NCBI RefSeq assembly: GCF_000143415.4
Contig: NW_003314418.1
Span: 5,194 to 69,193 of the forward strand
DNA: 64,000 nucleotides
Source: Selaginella moellendorffii
Lineage: Eukaryota > Streptophyta > Lycopodiopsida > Selaginellales > Selaginellaceae
Direction: 5' to 3'
Shown here piece after piece: positions 1 through 11,330 of the stretch. A program made the translations under genes and the position numbers. The notes below the pieces were generated by a model. It worked only from the letters and a program-made list of their open reading frames with translations, did not search any database and had not been told where the DNA came from. Position 1 is the stretch's first letter; each line of letters begins with the position of its first letter.

Positions 1-722
1 GATGAAAGAATATGAGCTCACAATAAACCAAAGTCAAATTAAGAGAGACACAAATTGGTAAGTGCAAGTTTGTAAAATGCCCAGAGAAATGGGGGTTACT
101 TAACTTTGAACAAGCATGGTCTCACACTCATTCTTCAAAAATGTAAGGATTTCTAACACTCTCCCTCTCATGACCTCTTGTTTTTTTAAGCTAGCGTGTG
201 GGCTCATGCCTAGCCAAACTCAAATTTGAGTTTCTCCAAAGAAGCTTGAGATTTCTTGGCGTGCACTTGTACACCTATAGACCAGTTTTGGATGACTCTC
301 TCTTGTAAATCTTTGTTCTTTTGTTTTGAGATTTCTAGGCATGTGCTCTCATGCCTATAAACAAGTATGGGATGACTCTCTTGTAAATACACTACACTAT
401 CATATAGTCTCACACCAAGCAATACTAAAATACGAATGTATATTCTTTATAATAATGGAAACCATATGTTTTGAGGAAAGAAAAACTTACCATAGCTATA
501 AACAAACCGAAAAAGTGTGGGAGAGATATGTGCTTAGGATGTGCTAGAGAGGAAGGAAAAATGCCTCCTAAGATGTGATCCATGAACCAGTAGTGGCGAA
601 CCCTAGAGAACCCAAATAATAAAACCTAAGAAAAAACCATAAAGCTAAGAGGGGGAAAATTTGAAATGCAAGCTTGACAAAGAATTTGAAATGCAAGGGT
701 AGTGTTATGATACTAATAGCTT
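1..722 (+). repeat. Inverted repeat copy a (LTR-like, partner at 26336-27062)
   Basis: This stretch matches the reverse complement of 26336-27062 almost base for base. The match stops just after a shared TGATACTAATAGCTT near 708-722, and the copy may extend beyond the left window edge. Inside are two related sub-copies (about 240-310 and 320-395) sharing the pattern gagatttct-ggc-gtgc and gatgactctc. The TGATACTAATAGC end loosely resembles a tRNA-Met primer site, so a solo LTR or an LTR end is possible. No coding domain is seen; small frames in it are shared by both copies only because the DNA is. Confidence 0.7.
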
Positions 723-1005
723 GGAGCTAAACTCTTATAAACATCTCTAAACATGCTCATTTAATTAACCACCAATGAACGGCCAAGATATCTTTACCAG
801 CACTCCCCCACTAATTTTCTTTCGAAAATAAAAAAAACTAAAAGCAAAGAAGATATTATCAAACACTATTTTTTCAATGTTTGTTTTTTTTTCTTATTTT
901 CTACTATGAATTAACTTACAACTCAATCACACAATATTTGGAGCTGGAAGAATTGAATCCAACTTAATTGAATCCACATATCATTCTTGGGATGATGCTC
1001 AACAT

Positions 1006-1560
1006 TTGCATGAGTTTCCCATGTGTCTCCAAGGGATGGCGTTGCAGTGGTACAATGGTTTGAGCACAGCCACTTGTGAGGATTGGAGTGTTCTCCCAAA
1101 CATCTTCAAACACGCCTTCAGACATGCCGATGACTATGATAATGCCTTCCAACAATTGCATTGTCTTTGCCAAGGGCCATCTGAGTTGGTGATGCAATTT
1201 GGTGTTCGTTTTTTAAGCCTTTTGCTTCATGCAGAGGCAAATATATCAAAGCAGATCAAGCTAGAAATGTTGTGGCCAGCACTTCGTCAAAATCTTGTCG
1301 GACTTGTGCATGCATTTGTTCTTGCCACCTTTGATAATGCTCTTCGCTTGGCACAACGCTATGAGATGTCACCTCTTCCACTTCTCGTTGCACGTCCTTC
1401 AACTCCACTTCCTATGGGTGATAGTCCTATTCCAATAGAGGTTGATGCTGTTGCTACTCGAGTCCAAGGACAAAGGCGAGGACGTGGTCGTGGCCGTGAT
1501 GTTCGCTGCTAAGCGTGTGATGAAGTTGGTCATACTTACCGGCGTTGTTGGCATTTTCTG
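1006..1560 (+). pseudogene. gag remnant of gypsy A
   Basis: The frame 1006-1512 encodes a retrotransposon gag core (residues MALQWYNGL, FKHAFRHADDYDNAF, QFGVRF), then a basic RGRGRGR tract. Directly after the stop at 1510, the same frame reads C-x2-C-x4-H-x4-C (C-ACDEVGHTYRRC), an intact CCHC zinc knuckle preceded by one nonsense codon. Gag would coat element RNA in the cytoplasm; this copy is truncated at its amino end and cannot make a normal product. Confidence 0.75.
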
Positions 1561-2882
1561 GATTGGTAACCTCCATTTCCTAGGTGGAGACTTTGGCGTC
1601 AACAACGTCCCATTGGTGCTACTGCAGTGGACGGTTTGGACACCGAGATGCATTCGGGAAACGAAGAGTCACACAAGTAACGAAGGGACCTTGTGCGAAT
1701 AAGTCAGTAACCCCTCCATCTTTCTTTTGGGAGTATCATCAAGGGGTTCACTCGGCACCAGTTCATCCAGTGTTTACTTTCCAATCTTGTTTTTATAATA
1801 AAAGATCTTCTATTATTCTCTCCGTGTTGGTTGATACAGGTTCAAGTTTATCTTCTATTGCTTGACCTGTTGTCACATGTTGTCATCTACACTTGCATCA
1901 TGCGGCAGAATCAGTTTTCATTCTTTATGGCAACAGCTGTACACATGCATGTGCACGGGATGAGGTAGATTTGGTTGTGTGTATGGGCGATCTTGAGCTT
2001 GAGTTGCAGTCATTGTAGGTGGTGTTGAGTCAAACTTTTAACTTCATTCTTGGTATGGATTGGTTGCAGTGCAATCATGTCAAGTGTGACTTTGAGGCTT
2101 CTCCCCCTTGTCTCATACTTCCTTATGTTTCATCCATTCCTTTTACTTCTGTACCTCTTCGTCCCTTTATTTTTACCTCTACTTCCATTACTTTTGTTCC
2201 CCCACTATTTCCTCCTATGTTTCCATTTTGTTCTACTCTTCCCTTTTCCGATCCCTCTGACAATCTTTGTGTTGTAGTGGTTGACTGGCTCATGAAAGAG
2301 TATTTTGATCTCTTTGAATTTAACCTATCGTCTGGGGCCAAGATTGCCACACGTCATCTGATTCCAACCGGGGATGCTCAGCCAATCAAAGTTTTGGTTT
2401 GTCGTCGGTCACCCAAAAAGATCAAAATTTTACGTGCAAACGTCAAAGAGATGTTGGAGAAGGGTGTTATTTGGAAGTCGCAGAGTCTTTGGGCATGTGA
2501 ACCTCATCTTGTGATAAAGCCTAATGGGAGTATTCATTTTTGCATTGACTATCTTTCGTTAAATGAAGTGACGATCCCAGATATATACCCTCTTCCTCAC
2601 ACAGCTAATTTTTTGGATCATCTGGGGTGAAGTCATTGGTTCACCAAGTTAAATCTTATTTCTGGGTACTGGCAAATATTGATGGCCGAAGAAGATATTC
2701 CTAAGACTGCTTTTCGTACACCATTTGGTTTGTACGAGTTCTTGGTGATGCTGTTTGGTTTAAACAATGCTCCAGCAACTTTCTAATGGATAATGGACGA
2801 AGTTCTTTGCGATATGCCAGAGGTGATTGCTGACTTCATTGATGATGTTTTGATTCACTCGGAGGGGATGTGGGAGGAGCAC

Positions 2883-3096
2883 ATTTATGATGTTTGTAAA
2901 GTGTTGGATCGGCTACGTGACATTGGTTTAAAGCTAAAGTGGTCAAAGTGTGTGTTTGGGTCCAAGGACACAACTTATCTTGGGTACATATTTATGATGT
3001 TTGTAAAGTGTTGGATCGGCTACGTGACGTTGGTTTAAAGCTGAAGCGGTCAAAGTGCGTGTTTGGGTCCAAGGACACAACTTATCTTGGGTACCG
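2883..3096 (+). repeat. 107-bp tandem duplication inside RT of gypsy A
   Basis: 2883-2989 and 2990-3096 are near-identical tandem copies offset by 107 bp, encoding the VCKVLDRLRD...SKCVFGSKDTTYLGY segment of reverse transcriptase. As 107 is not a multiple of three, the duplication shifts the frame. Only a few substitutions separate the copies. Confidence 0.9.
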
Positions 3097-3216
3097 TATT
3101 TCACGTGAAGGTTTGCAAGTTGATCCTGACAAACTTGTGGCTGTTCTAAAGTTCCTTACTCCGAAGTGTGTGAATGCTCTGTAGCGCTTCTTGGGCAAAG
3201 TGCAATATCTCGGTCG

Positions 3217-3375
3217 TGTAAGCTCCTGAGTTTAGACTTCCCAGGAAGTCACCCAGCCCAATACTATTCAAACCCAAGGGCACTTAACCCCAAGTATCCC
3301 AAGACCCTTAACCGATTGGAAAAGGGGGTGCATTCTTTAGATCGTCTCTTGAGTCGTTCCCTTTGGTTGCTTACA
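3217..3375 (-). mobile_element. Solo LTR of Cassandra-like TRIM (copy 1)
   Basis: The sequence begins TGTAAGC and ends GCTTACA and is flanked by the 5-bp target duplication GGTCG (3212-3216 and 3376-3380). It is the reverse complement of the LTRs at 49005-49199 and 49407-49601. It is shorter (159 versus 195 bp), with a gap of about 40 bp in the middle where the full LTR has ttcaaatatagagggaaagg. The 5S-rRNA-like control region is kept at 3235-3291. It sits between the RT and RNase H coding parts of gypsy A and interrupts them. Confidence 0.9.
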
Positions 3376-5420
3376 GGTCGTTTGTGGATTATCTTTCTGA
3401 TCGCACTACACTGTTGCGAGCATTGCTAAAGTCATCAACATCATCTTTCAACTGGTCTCTGGATTGTGAGCGGGCATTCATGGATCTCAAAGAGTTATTG
3501 ACGACTCCAATTTTGGCATATCAGGACTACACTCGACCTTTTATTTTGCGAATGGATGCTTCTGACATTAGTTTTGGAAGTGTGTTGATGCGAAAGAGCT
3601 CGAGTGTGCTTGGTCAGCACCATCCCATTGCGTATATAAGTTGTACATTACAACCAGTGGAGATGAACTACTCCACTATAGAGAAGGAGTGTTTAGTAGA
3701 AGTCTGGGGTTTCAAGAAACTTCATGCATATCTACATAGTTCTCTAACATTACTTGAAGATGACCATGCTGCTATTACTTCATTATTGAAGCGGAAGAAC
3801 CTAGTTGGTCGTACTACTTGATGTGCTTTGAAGCTTTAGATATATGATTTTGATGTTGTTCATCACCAAGGGAGTTCTATGGCTGATGTTGATGCCCTTT
3901 TTTGAGCTTTTCTTCTTTCTCCACTCTCTTCTCACATTTCTAACAAGCCTGTTGTTCCAACATCTGTGGATTTTCTAGATGAGGATTATGTGCTGTCAAT
4001 GGTTGTTGTATTTGATGTTTAGTGTCCACAAGGCGCAGAGCAAGATCTACCTTCTCTTGATAAGGTTCTCAAGGCTCAAAAGATTGAGCCGTGGATTCGA
4101 AGGCTTTGAGATGAGTTTGAGAATCTTGCATCACTTGCTGATGACTTGCTTTTCCAGCATTTACATTCTCAATATCACCTTAAAAATGGCCTTCTTTATT
4201 TTGTAGGAACTAATCTTGATGATCATTTACAACTGGTGGTGCCTTCTGTCTTTATTCCACGGTTTCTCCATGCCTACCATGATTCTCCTATTTTAGATGG
4301 GCATATGGGACATCGTTGTGTAACTGAGAAGCTGCGCAGGTCTTTCTATTGGTCAAAGATGCGATGTGATATTATCCAGTATGTGTGTAGTTGCGTTTGG
4401 TGCCAAGCTCATAATACTCCCCCTCATGCTGCAGAAGGACTGTTAGAGTTAATTTCAGTTTCCCGTCCGTTTGAGTTGGTGGCGTTTGATCTTATAGGAC
4501 CTTTTCCACTGTTGGCATTGAGTATGTTATTATTGCTTCTGACTACTTGACTCGTTGGGTGGAAGTTAGTGCTCTTGCTAGCGCCTCTGCAACTATTGTT
4601 GAATACTTCCTCCTCAATCGAGTGGTGTTCCAACATTCTTGTGTAGAGTGGATTCTTTCGGATAATGGTCCCGCATTTATGGCTGACACATTTTATGTTT
4701 TGACGTTCAGTTGCGGATGCACCACACTTTTATGAGTGCTTATCATCCACAATCAGACGGTCTAGTGGAACAGCTCGTTCGGACGTTCAAAGGGATGATC
4801 GTGAAGTATGTGAACTTTCAGCATTCGGATTGGGATGGTTATTTGCCGTCTCTTTGGTATGCATATGTCACAGGGGTGCAGAGTTCTGTTGATGCTTCAC
4901 CATATAAACTCCTATATGATCATGATCCAGTATTACCAACGGAGCTGGGTCTACTTTCGCAATTGCCACGAGCTACCGATGCTAGGTCTTGGGACCAATA
5001 TTTGACGAGCATCCTTCCACTTGTTCGAGCAGAGTCTACCAAACACTTAGGCCGTGTACAAGTCAGACAATAACGGTGCTACAACTCCCATCATCGTCCA
5101 CCTGTGAAGTACAAAGTGGATGACTTGGTGTTGGTCCTTTTTCCCCACCTTACGGTATGTGGTTTATCTAAGAAGCTCCTTGCTCAGTGGAAAGGACCAT
5201 ATCAGATGTTGTGGCAAGTGGGACCACAAGTTTATGAGGTTCAACATAATGTTCAGCAGGCCGATCCTTCAGAGATTGTGCATGTGTAGCGGTTGAAACG
5301 CTTCATACAAAGGGATCAGAAACAGATAATACCACCTACAGATCCGCCAATGCCTTCTCCTGATGTTCCTCCAGATCTTAGCCCATCTATAAGAGAACCC
5401 TAATGGTATTCCGTTATTCT

Positions 5421-5596
5421 GAGAGGAGGGAATGATGTGAAGGCCAAGTTTACAACTACGAAATATTAGTATAGTGAGATTTTGGTAGCTGTCAGATTGG
5501 TTTTAATCCGGACCTCTTGTATATAAACTAGGGTTTTTGGGCTAATTGATATGCACATTTTCTGTATTCCTTTCTATATTCCAAGCACTCACAACA
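5421..5596 (+). repeat. Polypurine tract and candidate 3' LTR of gypsy A
   Basis: A purine run at 5421-5432 is followed by TGATGTGAAGGCC, a common LTR start. The segment holds tatataaac near 5520 and ends in cactcacaaca near 5590-5596. There is no 5' counterpart to confirm the borders, so the LTR end is a guess. Confidence 0.45.
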
Positions 5597-5883
5597 CTAT
5601 TTTTTCAATATTTGTTTTTTTTCTTATTTTCTACTATTAAGTAATTTAAACTCAATCACACAATATTTGGAGCTGGAAGAATTGAATCCAACTTAATTTC
5701 AGCAAACTGATGAGGATGGACAATTTTTATTTTCATTTCTTTTGCACTTCTTACATTTCTTAATTTGTTTCTACTCTTCTTATACACACTTCTTCGGTGT
5801 ATTTGGCCCATTAGTACACTATGTACTAAGCTTATGATACACTTGTTGCTAATTCTCAACAATTTGTGCATCTGCTGGTTGAA

Positions 5884-5903
5884 ACACACACACACACACA
5901 CAC
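5884..5903. repeat. (CA)n microsatellite
   Basis: An uninterrupted run of ten AC/CA dinucleotides. The equivalent place in arm 2 (near 43653) has a much shorter GT run, so the repeat length changed after duplication. Confidence 0.95.
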
Positions 5904-6491
5904 TGTGTAGGGCTAGCTCCATCCACAAGAGAGCCTTGAGGTTGGGCACTAGAGGCTGGAAGAAGTCGTCACAGGAGAGAGCAAGCAGGTCACCACTCAC
6001 AACAAGCTCAAAAAATCTGGAAGGAAGACGTTGCCAAGGAACTAGTGAGTACGTCGCAAGAAACAAATGCCATTGTCACCAGCTTCCACACGTCTTCAAC
6101 GTCCTCTAGGAGCACAAACCCAAAGTTGGTCATGCTGCAAGCCGCCATCACCTTGCTCCTGGAACATGAGGCGGTACTTGCTATCAGCAAAGAGTTTGGG
6201 TACCGGCAAGTCTTCATACTAAGGCTTATTATCTGATCTGTTTTGGGGCACCTGTTGGCAGGTTTAGTCAGCATTCCCGGATTCTGCTACCAAAAAGAAA
6301 TTTAAATTTAAGACAACGTGTCATCCTCCTTTTGCATAGTTTTAACTTTTAAATGTTAATTTTTTCTCCGTGAAGTTCAGGTTGGTGGCGGTACTTTGAC
6401 GAGGCATGCTCACTCAGTGGCCCATGTTTCTGCTTGACTCACGGAGGGTTTAAAACCAGGGATAACTGCAAGAAAGAGCACTGACATGTTT

Positions 6492-8877
6492 TCAAAAGTA
6501 GTTGTCACAGGAACATCTGCCATCCTGGAACACATGAACCCGACTGGCATCTTTGCAGATGATTAGCCTTTTTTCCAGCTTAGAGATGAGAGCAGTGGCC
6601 ACATTGGCAATCTTCACAAACTCGGAGATTTCTCACAATTCTGATGGTCTCCTTCTGGTGCGACTTCACCAGAGCACACCCCAGCACAAGCTTCTCACTG
6701 TGGCCGCACAGGTGATACAGGAAAAGTGCATTCTTTTTCTGTCGGGGATAGGAGTCACTCACAGAGCAACGAGATTGCGGCCAAGCTCAAGCAATTGTTG
6801 CTGAGAATGAAAGAGAAGGGGTACATGAGCGATGTGATCAACGTTCTAAAAGACATACCCGAGGAAGGGAAAGAGAGCTAACATCCGTCCACCAGCTTCT
6901 CCCGGGCTCCTGAAGCTGCCTTCACCTCTCATTCTCTCCACAACAGCGGCCCTTTCACTGAGCATCCCCAGGTTTCCAAATATATTGGCCATCAATGCGT
7001 AGGGCGTGCCGCTCTTGGGATCCATCTCCACAAGACACTCAAACGCGAGTTTGCCAATCGTGTAATTCTTCCACTTCCAGCAGGCTCCGAGCAGGGACGT
7101 CCAAACCACTGCATCCGGTTCAAAAGGCATGGCTCTGAGAACTCTCACAGCTTCATCGAGGAGGTTAGCTCGCCCGAGCATATCGATCAGGCACACATAA
7201 TGCTCCAGACGTGGCTTGACTCCATACTGCTTGGGCATTTCATCCAGAAGCTGCCTTCCTAGACCACCATGGCTGCAAGTGTTCAACACCGAGACAAAAC
7301 TCACATCGTCAGCTTTACAGGCCTCCTCCTGAGTCATGGAATAGAAACGCTCCAAGGTCTCGATCGATCGGCCCTGGAAAGTGTAAGCCTGTATGAGAGA
7401 GTTCCAGAGACCCGTGTTGTCCCGAGCTTGGCACTCGTCAAACGCTTCCTGAGCAGAATCAACATCGCTGCATTTGCCGTAGAAGCTCACCAGGCTGGAG
7501 CCCAGAACTGGATTGTTTTTCAGCAGTTCTTTATGCTTCACCAGCTGGTGAATCTCCCTCCCGAGCTTGATCGCCATCACACTCCCGCAAGCAACAAGGA
7601 CACAGGTGGAGGTGCAAGCATGAGCTTGAATGGTGTTATCAGCTCTCAGGGCAGAGTAGTACTCCAGAGCAAGTTCAGCTCGCCCGTTCGTGTTGCAGCC
7701 CTGGATGATCGCAGTGTAGGAGACAACACTCCGAGTTCCCATGGAGTGGAAAATCTTGCGAGCCTCCTCAAGCTCGCCACACTTGCAGTACATGTCTACC
7801 AGGCAAGTCCCCATGTACAGACCTAGATGTTTCTTCTCCTTGCTCAGTACTGAATGGACTTCCATCCCGATGCGTAGAGCTCTCTCCCTCTTCTCGCTGG
7901 ATTCGGTAGCAAGTGTGGAGCAGGCGCTGATCACCGCGACATGTGTCCGATCGTCAGGTTCAATAGTGTTATCAGCTCTCAGGGCAGAGTAGTACTCCAG
8001 AGCAAGTTCAGCTTGCCCGTTCGAGCCACAGCCCTGGCTGATCGCATTGTAGGACACAACACTCCGAGTTCCCATGGAGTGGAAAATCCTGCGAGCCTCC
8101 TCAAGCTCGCCACACTTGCAGTACATGTCGACCAGGCAAGTCGCCACGAACAGATCTACCTGTTTCTTCTCCTTGCTCAGCATTGAATGGATCTCCATCC
8201 GATGCATAGAGCTCTCTCCCTCTTCTCGCTGGATTCGGTAGCAAGTCTGGAGCAGGCGCTGATCACCGCGACATGTGTCCAATCGTTGGGTTGAATGGTG
8301 GTACAAGCTCTCAGGGCAGAGTAGTACTCCAGAGCGAGTTCAGCTTGCCCGTTCGAGCCGCAGCCCTGGATGATCGCGTTGTAGGACACAACACTCCGGG
8401 TTCCCATGGAGTCGAAAATCTTGCGAGCCTCCTCAAGCTCGCCACACTTGCAGTACATATCGATCAATCCCGTCAACAAGTAGATGTTGCTTTTGTGCTC
8501 ATCACTCTTGAGCACAGCTTCATGGGCTTGTTTTCCCAAAGAAAGGGATCTGCTCTCAGGTGAGTCTCTCACGCGGCCTCCCTAAACTCACCGGTTCATC
8601 ACCAGCTACAGGTGGGGTATGTGGAGATTTGTAGCGGGCCGTGGTGGCCTTACCTACAGCTGGGTCAGCGAGCGACTCGAGTTTTGCAGAGACCCAGGTT
8701 GGTGTTTTCCTGTTGGCGATCCCTCTCTCCGGTAGAAACATGTTTGAAATCCGGGTAGGACTCTGAGAAGAACTTGTTTTTCTTCTTGAACCACCAGAAA
8801 GTGGGATCCCTGAAAAACGTTTTCCACTGCATGAGATTGTTGCACACACACCACACAAACCCTAGCGCCGCACGCAT
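6492..8877 (-). pseudogene. PDF-motif/PPR-DYW gene, arm 1 copy, broken
   Basis: This is the inverted paralogue of 39322-43070. Reading the minus strand from 8877 gives the same start (MRAALGFVW) and a damaged OSB-type PDF motif lacking the WDNR residues. Three PLS repeat units follow (S-motif starts at 8458, 8126, 7793), then an E domain and a DYW deaminase-like end (GHSEKLVLG, VCEDC). Breaks: spacing of 332 instead of 333 bp between the first two units fits a 1-nt loss near 8205. 6719-6875 is inverted relative to arm 2. An extra base near 6604 shifts frame inside the CxxCH zinc motif. The last residues, on the original frame, read CSCDNYF before a stop at 6492. A plant organellar RNA-editing factor family member by homology, but not functional as it stands. 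Confidence 0.85.
6719..6875. other. 157-bp micro-inversion within PPR-DYW pseudogene
   Basis: In arm 2 the stretch starting caggaaaagtgcattc and ending gaagagaaagag lies on the gene's own strand and encodes the E+ region (GKVHSFSV...DIPEEEKE). In arm 1 the gene is on the minus strand but this stretch is on the plus strand, while the flanks (ggatgttagct on one side, atcacctgtgcggcc on the other) keep gene orientation. Arm 2 preserves the canonical domain order, so the inversion happened in arm 1. Confidence 0.9.
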
Positions 8878-9389
8878 ACCCTAGAAATCCCTATTTGTTA
8901 TTGCATGCACTTAACTGTAGTAGTAAAAAGCTCGTGTTTTCTGTTTTTTCTTTTTCTAATTCTTTTCCTTTTTAAACTTTACAATGTCACAGCTTAACTG
9001 CAGCAGCTTAGATGTTTATTGTTTCTTTGATATATATAGAAAGTGAGCCAGCAGCAATCAGTTGCTCAAGAGCTGAAGAATCAGTACATGCATAATTTTC
9101 AGACAATCTTCTAACTGGCTGAACATCAGGTTTTTATGATTATTATTATTATTACTAACAACACGCACGAACTTCCTAGAAATTCCGATTTGTTATTCTC
9201 TGCATTCATTTTTTATATAATCTGTTGCTGCATGCACTTAACTGTAGGTAGTCTTCAGTTCTTCAATATAATCTGCTAACTAAAAGATATCGATACACTC
9301 AATATACAAAAATAAACCACACTCTACACAAATTAAATAAAAAATGCTCTTCATGGGGCGACGCAGCCAGAAGCCTCAGGGCACCAGTT
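8878..9389. other. Non-coding, AT-rich upstream region of PPR-DYW copy
   Basis: I see no gene here. It is shared with arm 2 (38880-39321) and contains a short (ATT)n run near 9137-9155. It would be the upstream region of the PPR-DYW gene on the minus strand. Confidence 0.6.
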
Positions 9390-9584
9390 TCATGCAGAAC
9401 ACTTTCGCAAATGACTCTCGCCCGGGGCCCATGCACAGGAGTCCTCGGGCGGTGGTAAAACTTCACAAGGCCTCACGTACTTATATTCACCCTGGGCTTC
9501 TGGCTGCTCCACAACATACCTTACCACACCAAACTCTTCGCACATGAAGCCACGCATGGAGGAAAAAACCGCGTGAGGCCTCAC
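9390..9584 (-). CDS. Small conserved-in-both-arms frame (64 aa), unrecognised
   Basis: The frame starts MRPHAVFSS and ends HLRKCSA. The arm-2 copy at 38638-38832 has the same length and start and only a few amino-acid changes, with no indels. I recognise no domain, signal peptide or membrane segment. It may simply be non-coding DNA shared by the duplication. Confidence 0.2.
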   Translation of the reverse strand: MRPHAVFSSMRGFMCEEFGVVRYVVEQPEAQGEYKYVRPCEVLPPPEDSCAWAPGESHLRKCSA

Positions 9585-9889
9585 GTGCTTCCATTCAGTC
9601 CTTATATGTGTTCTTGGCCTCGCTCAGTTCATCTCCTTTGTTGTCCACCTGCGCTTCTTTACTTCATGTTTTTTCTTGCATGCTTCGATTGACATCTTCA
9701 GATTTTCAAGCGAACGATTGTGGCATACCGTGGCTACGTTTTTCGGCAGAGCTTGGAGGTGCTGAAAGCGGCATTAAGTTCGTGGAGGATTGATCTTGAT
9801 TTGGATTGTATGGATCTCTATAAATTTTGAAACTTGAGTTTATTTTTCTTCTTTTTCTTCTGTGTTGCCAAAATAACTGGTGTCAAACT

Positions 9890-10865
9890 TGCTTTTGCAG
9901 ACTATCTCTAGTACTTCTGGATGCAATCAAGGCCTGCTGCTCATTGCTTCAAAGGAGGAGATGATAATTGATCCCCAAAGAGCGAGCTCGATGGTTTTGT
10001 TGTTTCCATCAAGTTATCATTCCGCTGCGATCTGAAACACCACATCGTCCACTGTACTTTCACAGGTTTCGAGACAGGTACCCAGGAAAGGTGTATTCCA
10101 TTGTTGTTCCTCAGGACCTGGACTTGTTTTGCCGCCTCAAGTGTGAGCTGATCAAGATGAGGGAGATGCTTGCGATGGTGGAGGCGTGGGATCGAGCAAA
10201 GTTGCAGATGCAGTATGAGGATGATTTCTTCTACAACTATGATGAGTGGGACAGCTTTGTGGAACTTTCCACATTGAGATCGTCGGTTGTAGCATAAGTT
10301 ATCTCCTGGAGAAATGGTCCTGGCTCAAGGAGCAGTTTGCACGCATCCGCACGTCAAGATTGTTGGAGAGCTCAACTGGAAGATGGAAAAAGGCCAAGGT
10401 GACTCATGGGGTTTCAAAACCTGCACTCGGCTTGGTAAGGTTTGGTGAGTTAAATAAGTACGATGAGTTTGAAGAGACAATCGCAAAAAAAAGGGGGGGG
10501 GGGGGAGACATCTAGACGTGAAGCGTGCTAGCTCTCCTGAATGGCTTCAAAGAGGTGAGGTGTCTTAAAGAGGAGATGATAGAGCTGAGCATGGAGCTGA
10601 ACTTGGCTTGTGCTCCTTGTAAGAGCTAACTAGCTAGCAAAAACAGAGGAGACGGTGAAGAGGATGCCTCTTGAACTCCAAGAGAACAACAGACCTTTTT
10701 TCTTAAGGGGGGGAGAAGCTGCTAGCAGCTCAGAAGTAGGAGCGGTGGAGCAAGAGGTTAGGGCTGATGTCATCCCTGTGCACCAAGACTGCTGGGTGGT
10801 TCGGGGCTTGGTTAAAGTAGGCAACCGGGTGGAGGCAGGGGGTTGGGAGCAATCCGAGGCTTGAG
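9890..10865 (+). pseudogene. Unrecognised gene remnant (arm 1)
   Basis: Several frames look protein-like and are kept in the inverted copy at 37425-38350. A candidate acceptor (cttttgcag, near 9900) is followed by GCNQGLLLIASKEEMIIDP, a conserved frame. Next comes a frame with YPGKVYSIVVPQDLDLF, a charged helical stretch (LKCELIKMREMLAMVEAW), and QYEDDFFYNYDEWDSF. Further on are KPALGLVRFGELNKYDEFEE and VRADVIPVHQDCWVVRGL. Frames change between pieces, so introns or frameshifts separate them. The middle part vaguely recalls the cytosolic loop of OSCA/CSC1-type proteins, but no membrane segments are nearby and I do not make that call. A G homopolymer at 10493-10505 is an indel hotspot. Confidence 0.35.
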
Positions 10866-11149
10866 GTATGACTTGTCTTTTCTACCTGGTGGAACTCCAT
10901 CCGAGCATTCCTACTTCCCTCTTTTAAGCTGCTACATCACGTTTTTACTCTTAGCTCGTCACATTTATACTCTAATTTCACAATAACTCGCATTTTCACT
11001 CTAATTAATTCTTTTTTTTCCCTTCCTCTAACTTACAATAAATACACATTAAAAATTGTTAATTTATTATTATTAAAAAGTTAGTGTATTCCAATTTTGG
11101 AATATATGGTAGAATCCTTACATCAATCCGTTCACACACAATATCGAGC

Positions 11150-11330
11150 TAACCGCTTCACATGGATCTTCTCTTGACGTTGTGCATTGAGTGTCACCAC
11201 ATAGATTTGTGGACCAACTTGTTGGACGATGTGATAAGGACCTACGCAGCAAAACCTTGGATCCGCAACACCCGATAACTCACCAACACTTGATCACCAA
11301 CAACATATGTAGAAACTTTAGAAACTCCAG
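11150..11330 (-). pseudogene. Gypsy integrase carboxy-terminal remnant (arm 1)
   Basis: On the minus strand this reads VGDQVLVSYRVL, then GPYHIVQQVGPQIYVV and KIHVKRL, the usual tail of a Ty3/gypsy integrase, similar in pattern to the tail of gypsy A. The arm-2 copy is at 36830-37016 on the plus strand. It is an isolated fragment. Confidence 0.65.

Larger units (their letters stand above)
1780..5289 (+). pseudogene. pol remnant of gypsy A (PR-RT-RH-IN)
   Basis: The protease motif VDTGSS is near 1840. Reverse transcriptase follows from about 2340 (FCIDYLSLNEVT near 2540, [11 protein letters not shown] near 2755, FIDDVLIHS near 2835), with a 107-bp tandem duplication in the palm/thumb region. 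RNase H starts near 3540 (LRMDASDISFGSVL) and ends near 3820. Integrase shows an HHCC zinc finger (C-x2-C near 4390-4400), the second catalytic Asp in SDNGPAF (near 4660), and HPQSDGLVEQ (near 4750). The carboxy-terminal frame 5104-5289 has a WKGPY core. Several stops (for example near 2630, 3180, 4550, 4735, 5072) and the inserted solo LTR make it non-functional. Confidence 0.85.
862..5596 (+). mobile_element. Degenerate Ty3/gypsy retrotransposon A
   Basis: Domain order is gag, CCHC knuckle, protease, reverse transcriptase, RNase H, integrase, which is the Ty3/gypsy order. The coding part is broken by many stops and frameshifts and by a solo LTR at 3217-3375. A polypurine tract (gagaggaggga, 5421-5431) precedes a possible 3' LTR starting TGATGTGAAGG at 5433 and carrying a TATA-like tatataaa near 5520. 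No full 5' LTR is visible. About 100 bp is directly repeated at 865-963 and 5600-5700, bracketing the element. Arm 2 lacks the whole element, so it was inserted here after the inverted duplication, or lost there. Confidence 0.85.

Noticed and set aside
7269-8563. Plus-strand frames over the arm-1 PPR pseudogene
   Set aside because: Antisense shadows of the PPR repeats on the minus strand.
9968-10297. OSCA/CSC1-type channel gene
   Set aside because: Only a loose pattern match to one cytosolic loop; no membrane helices in either arm.
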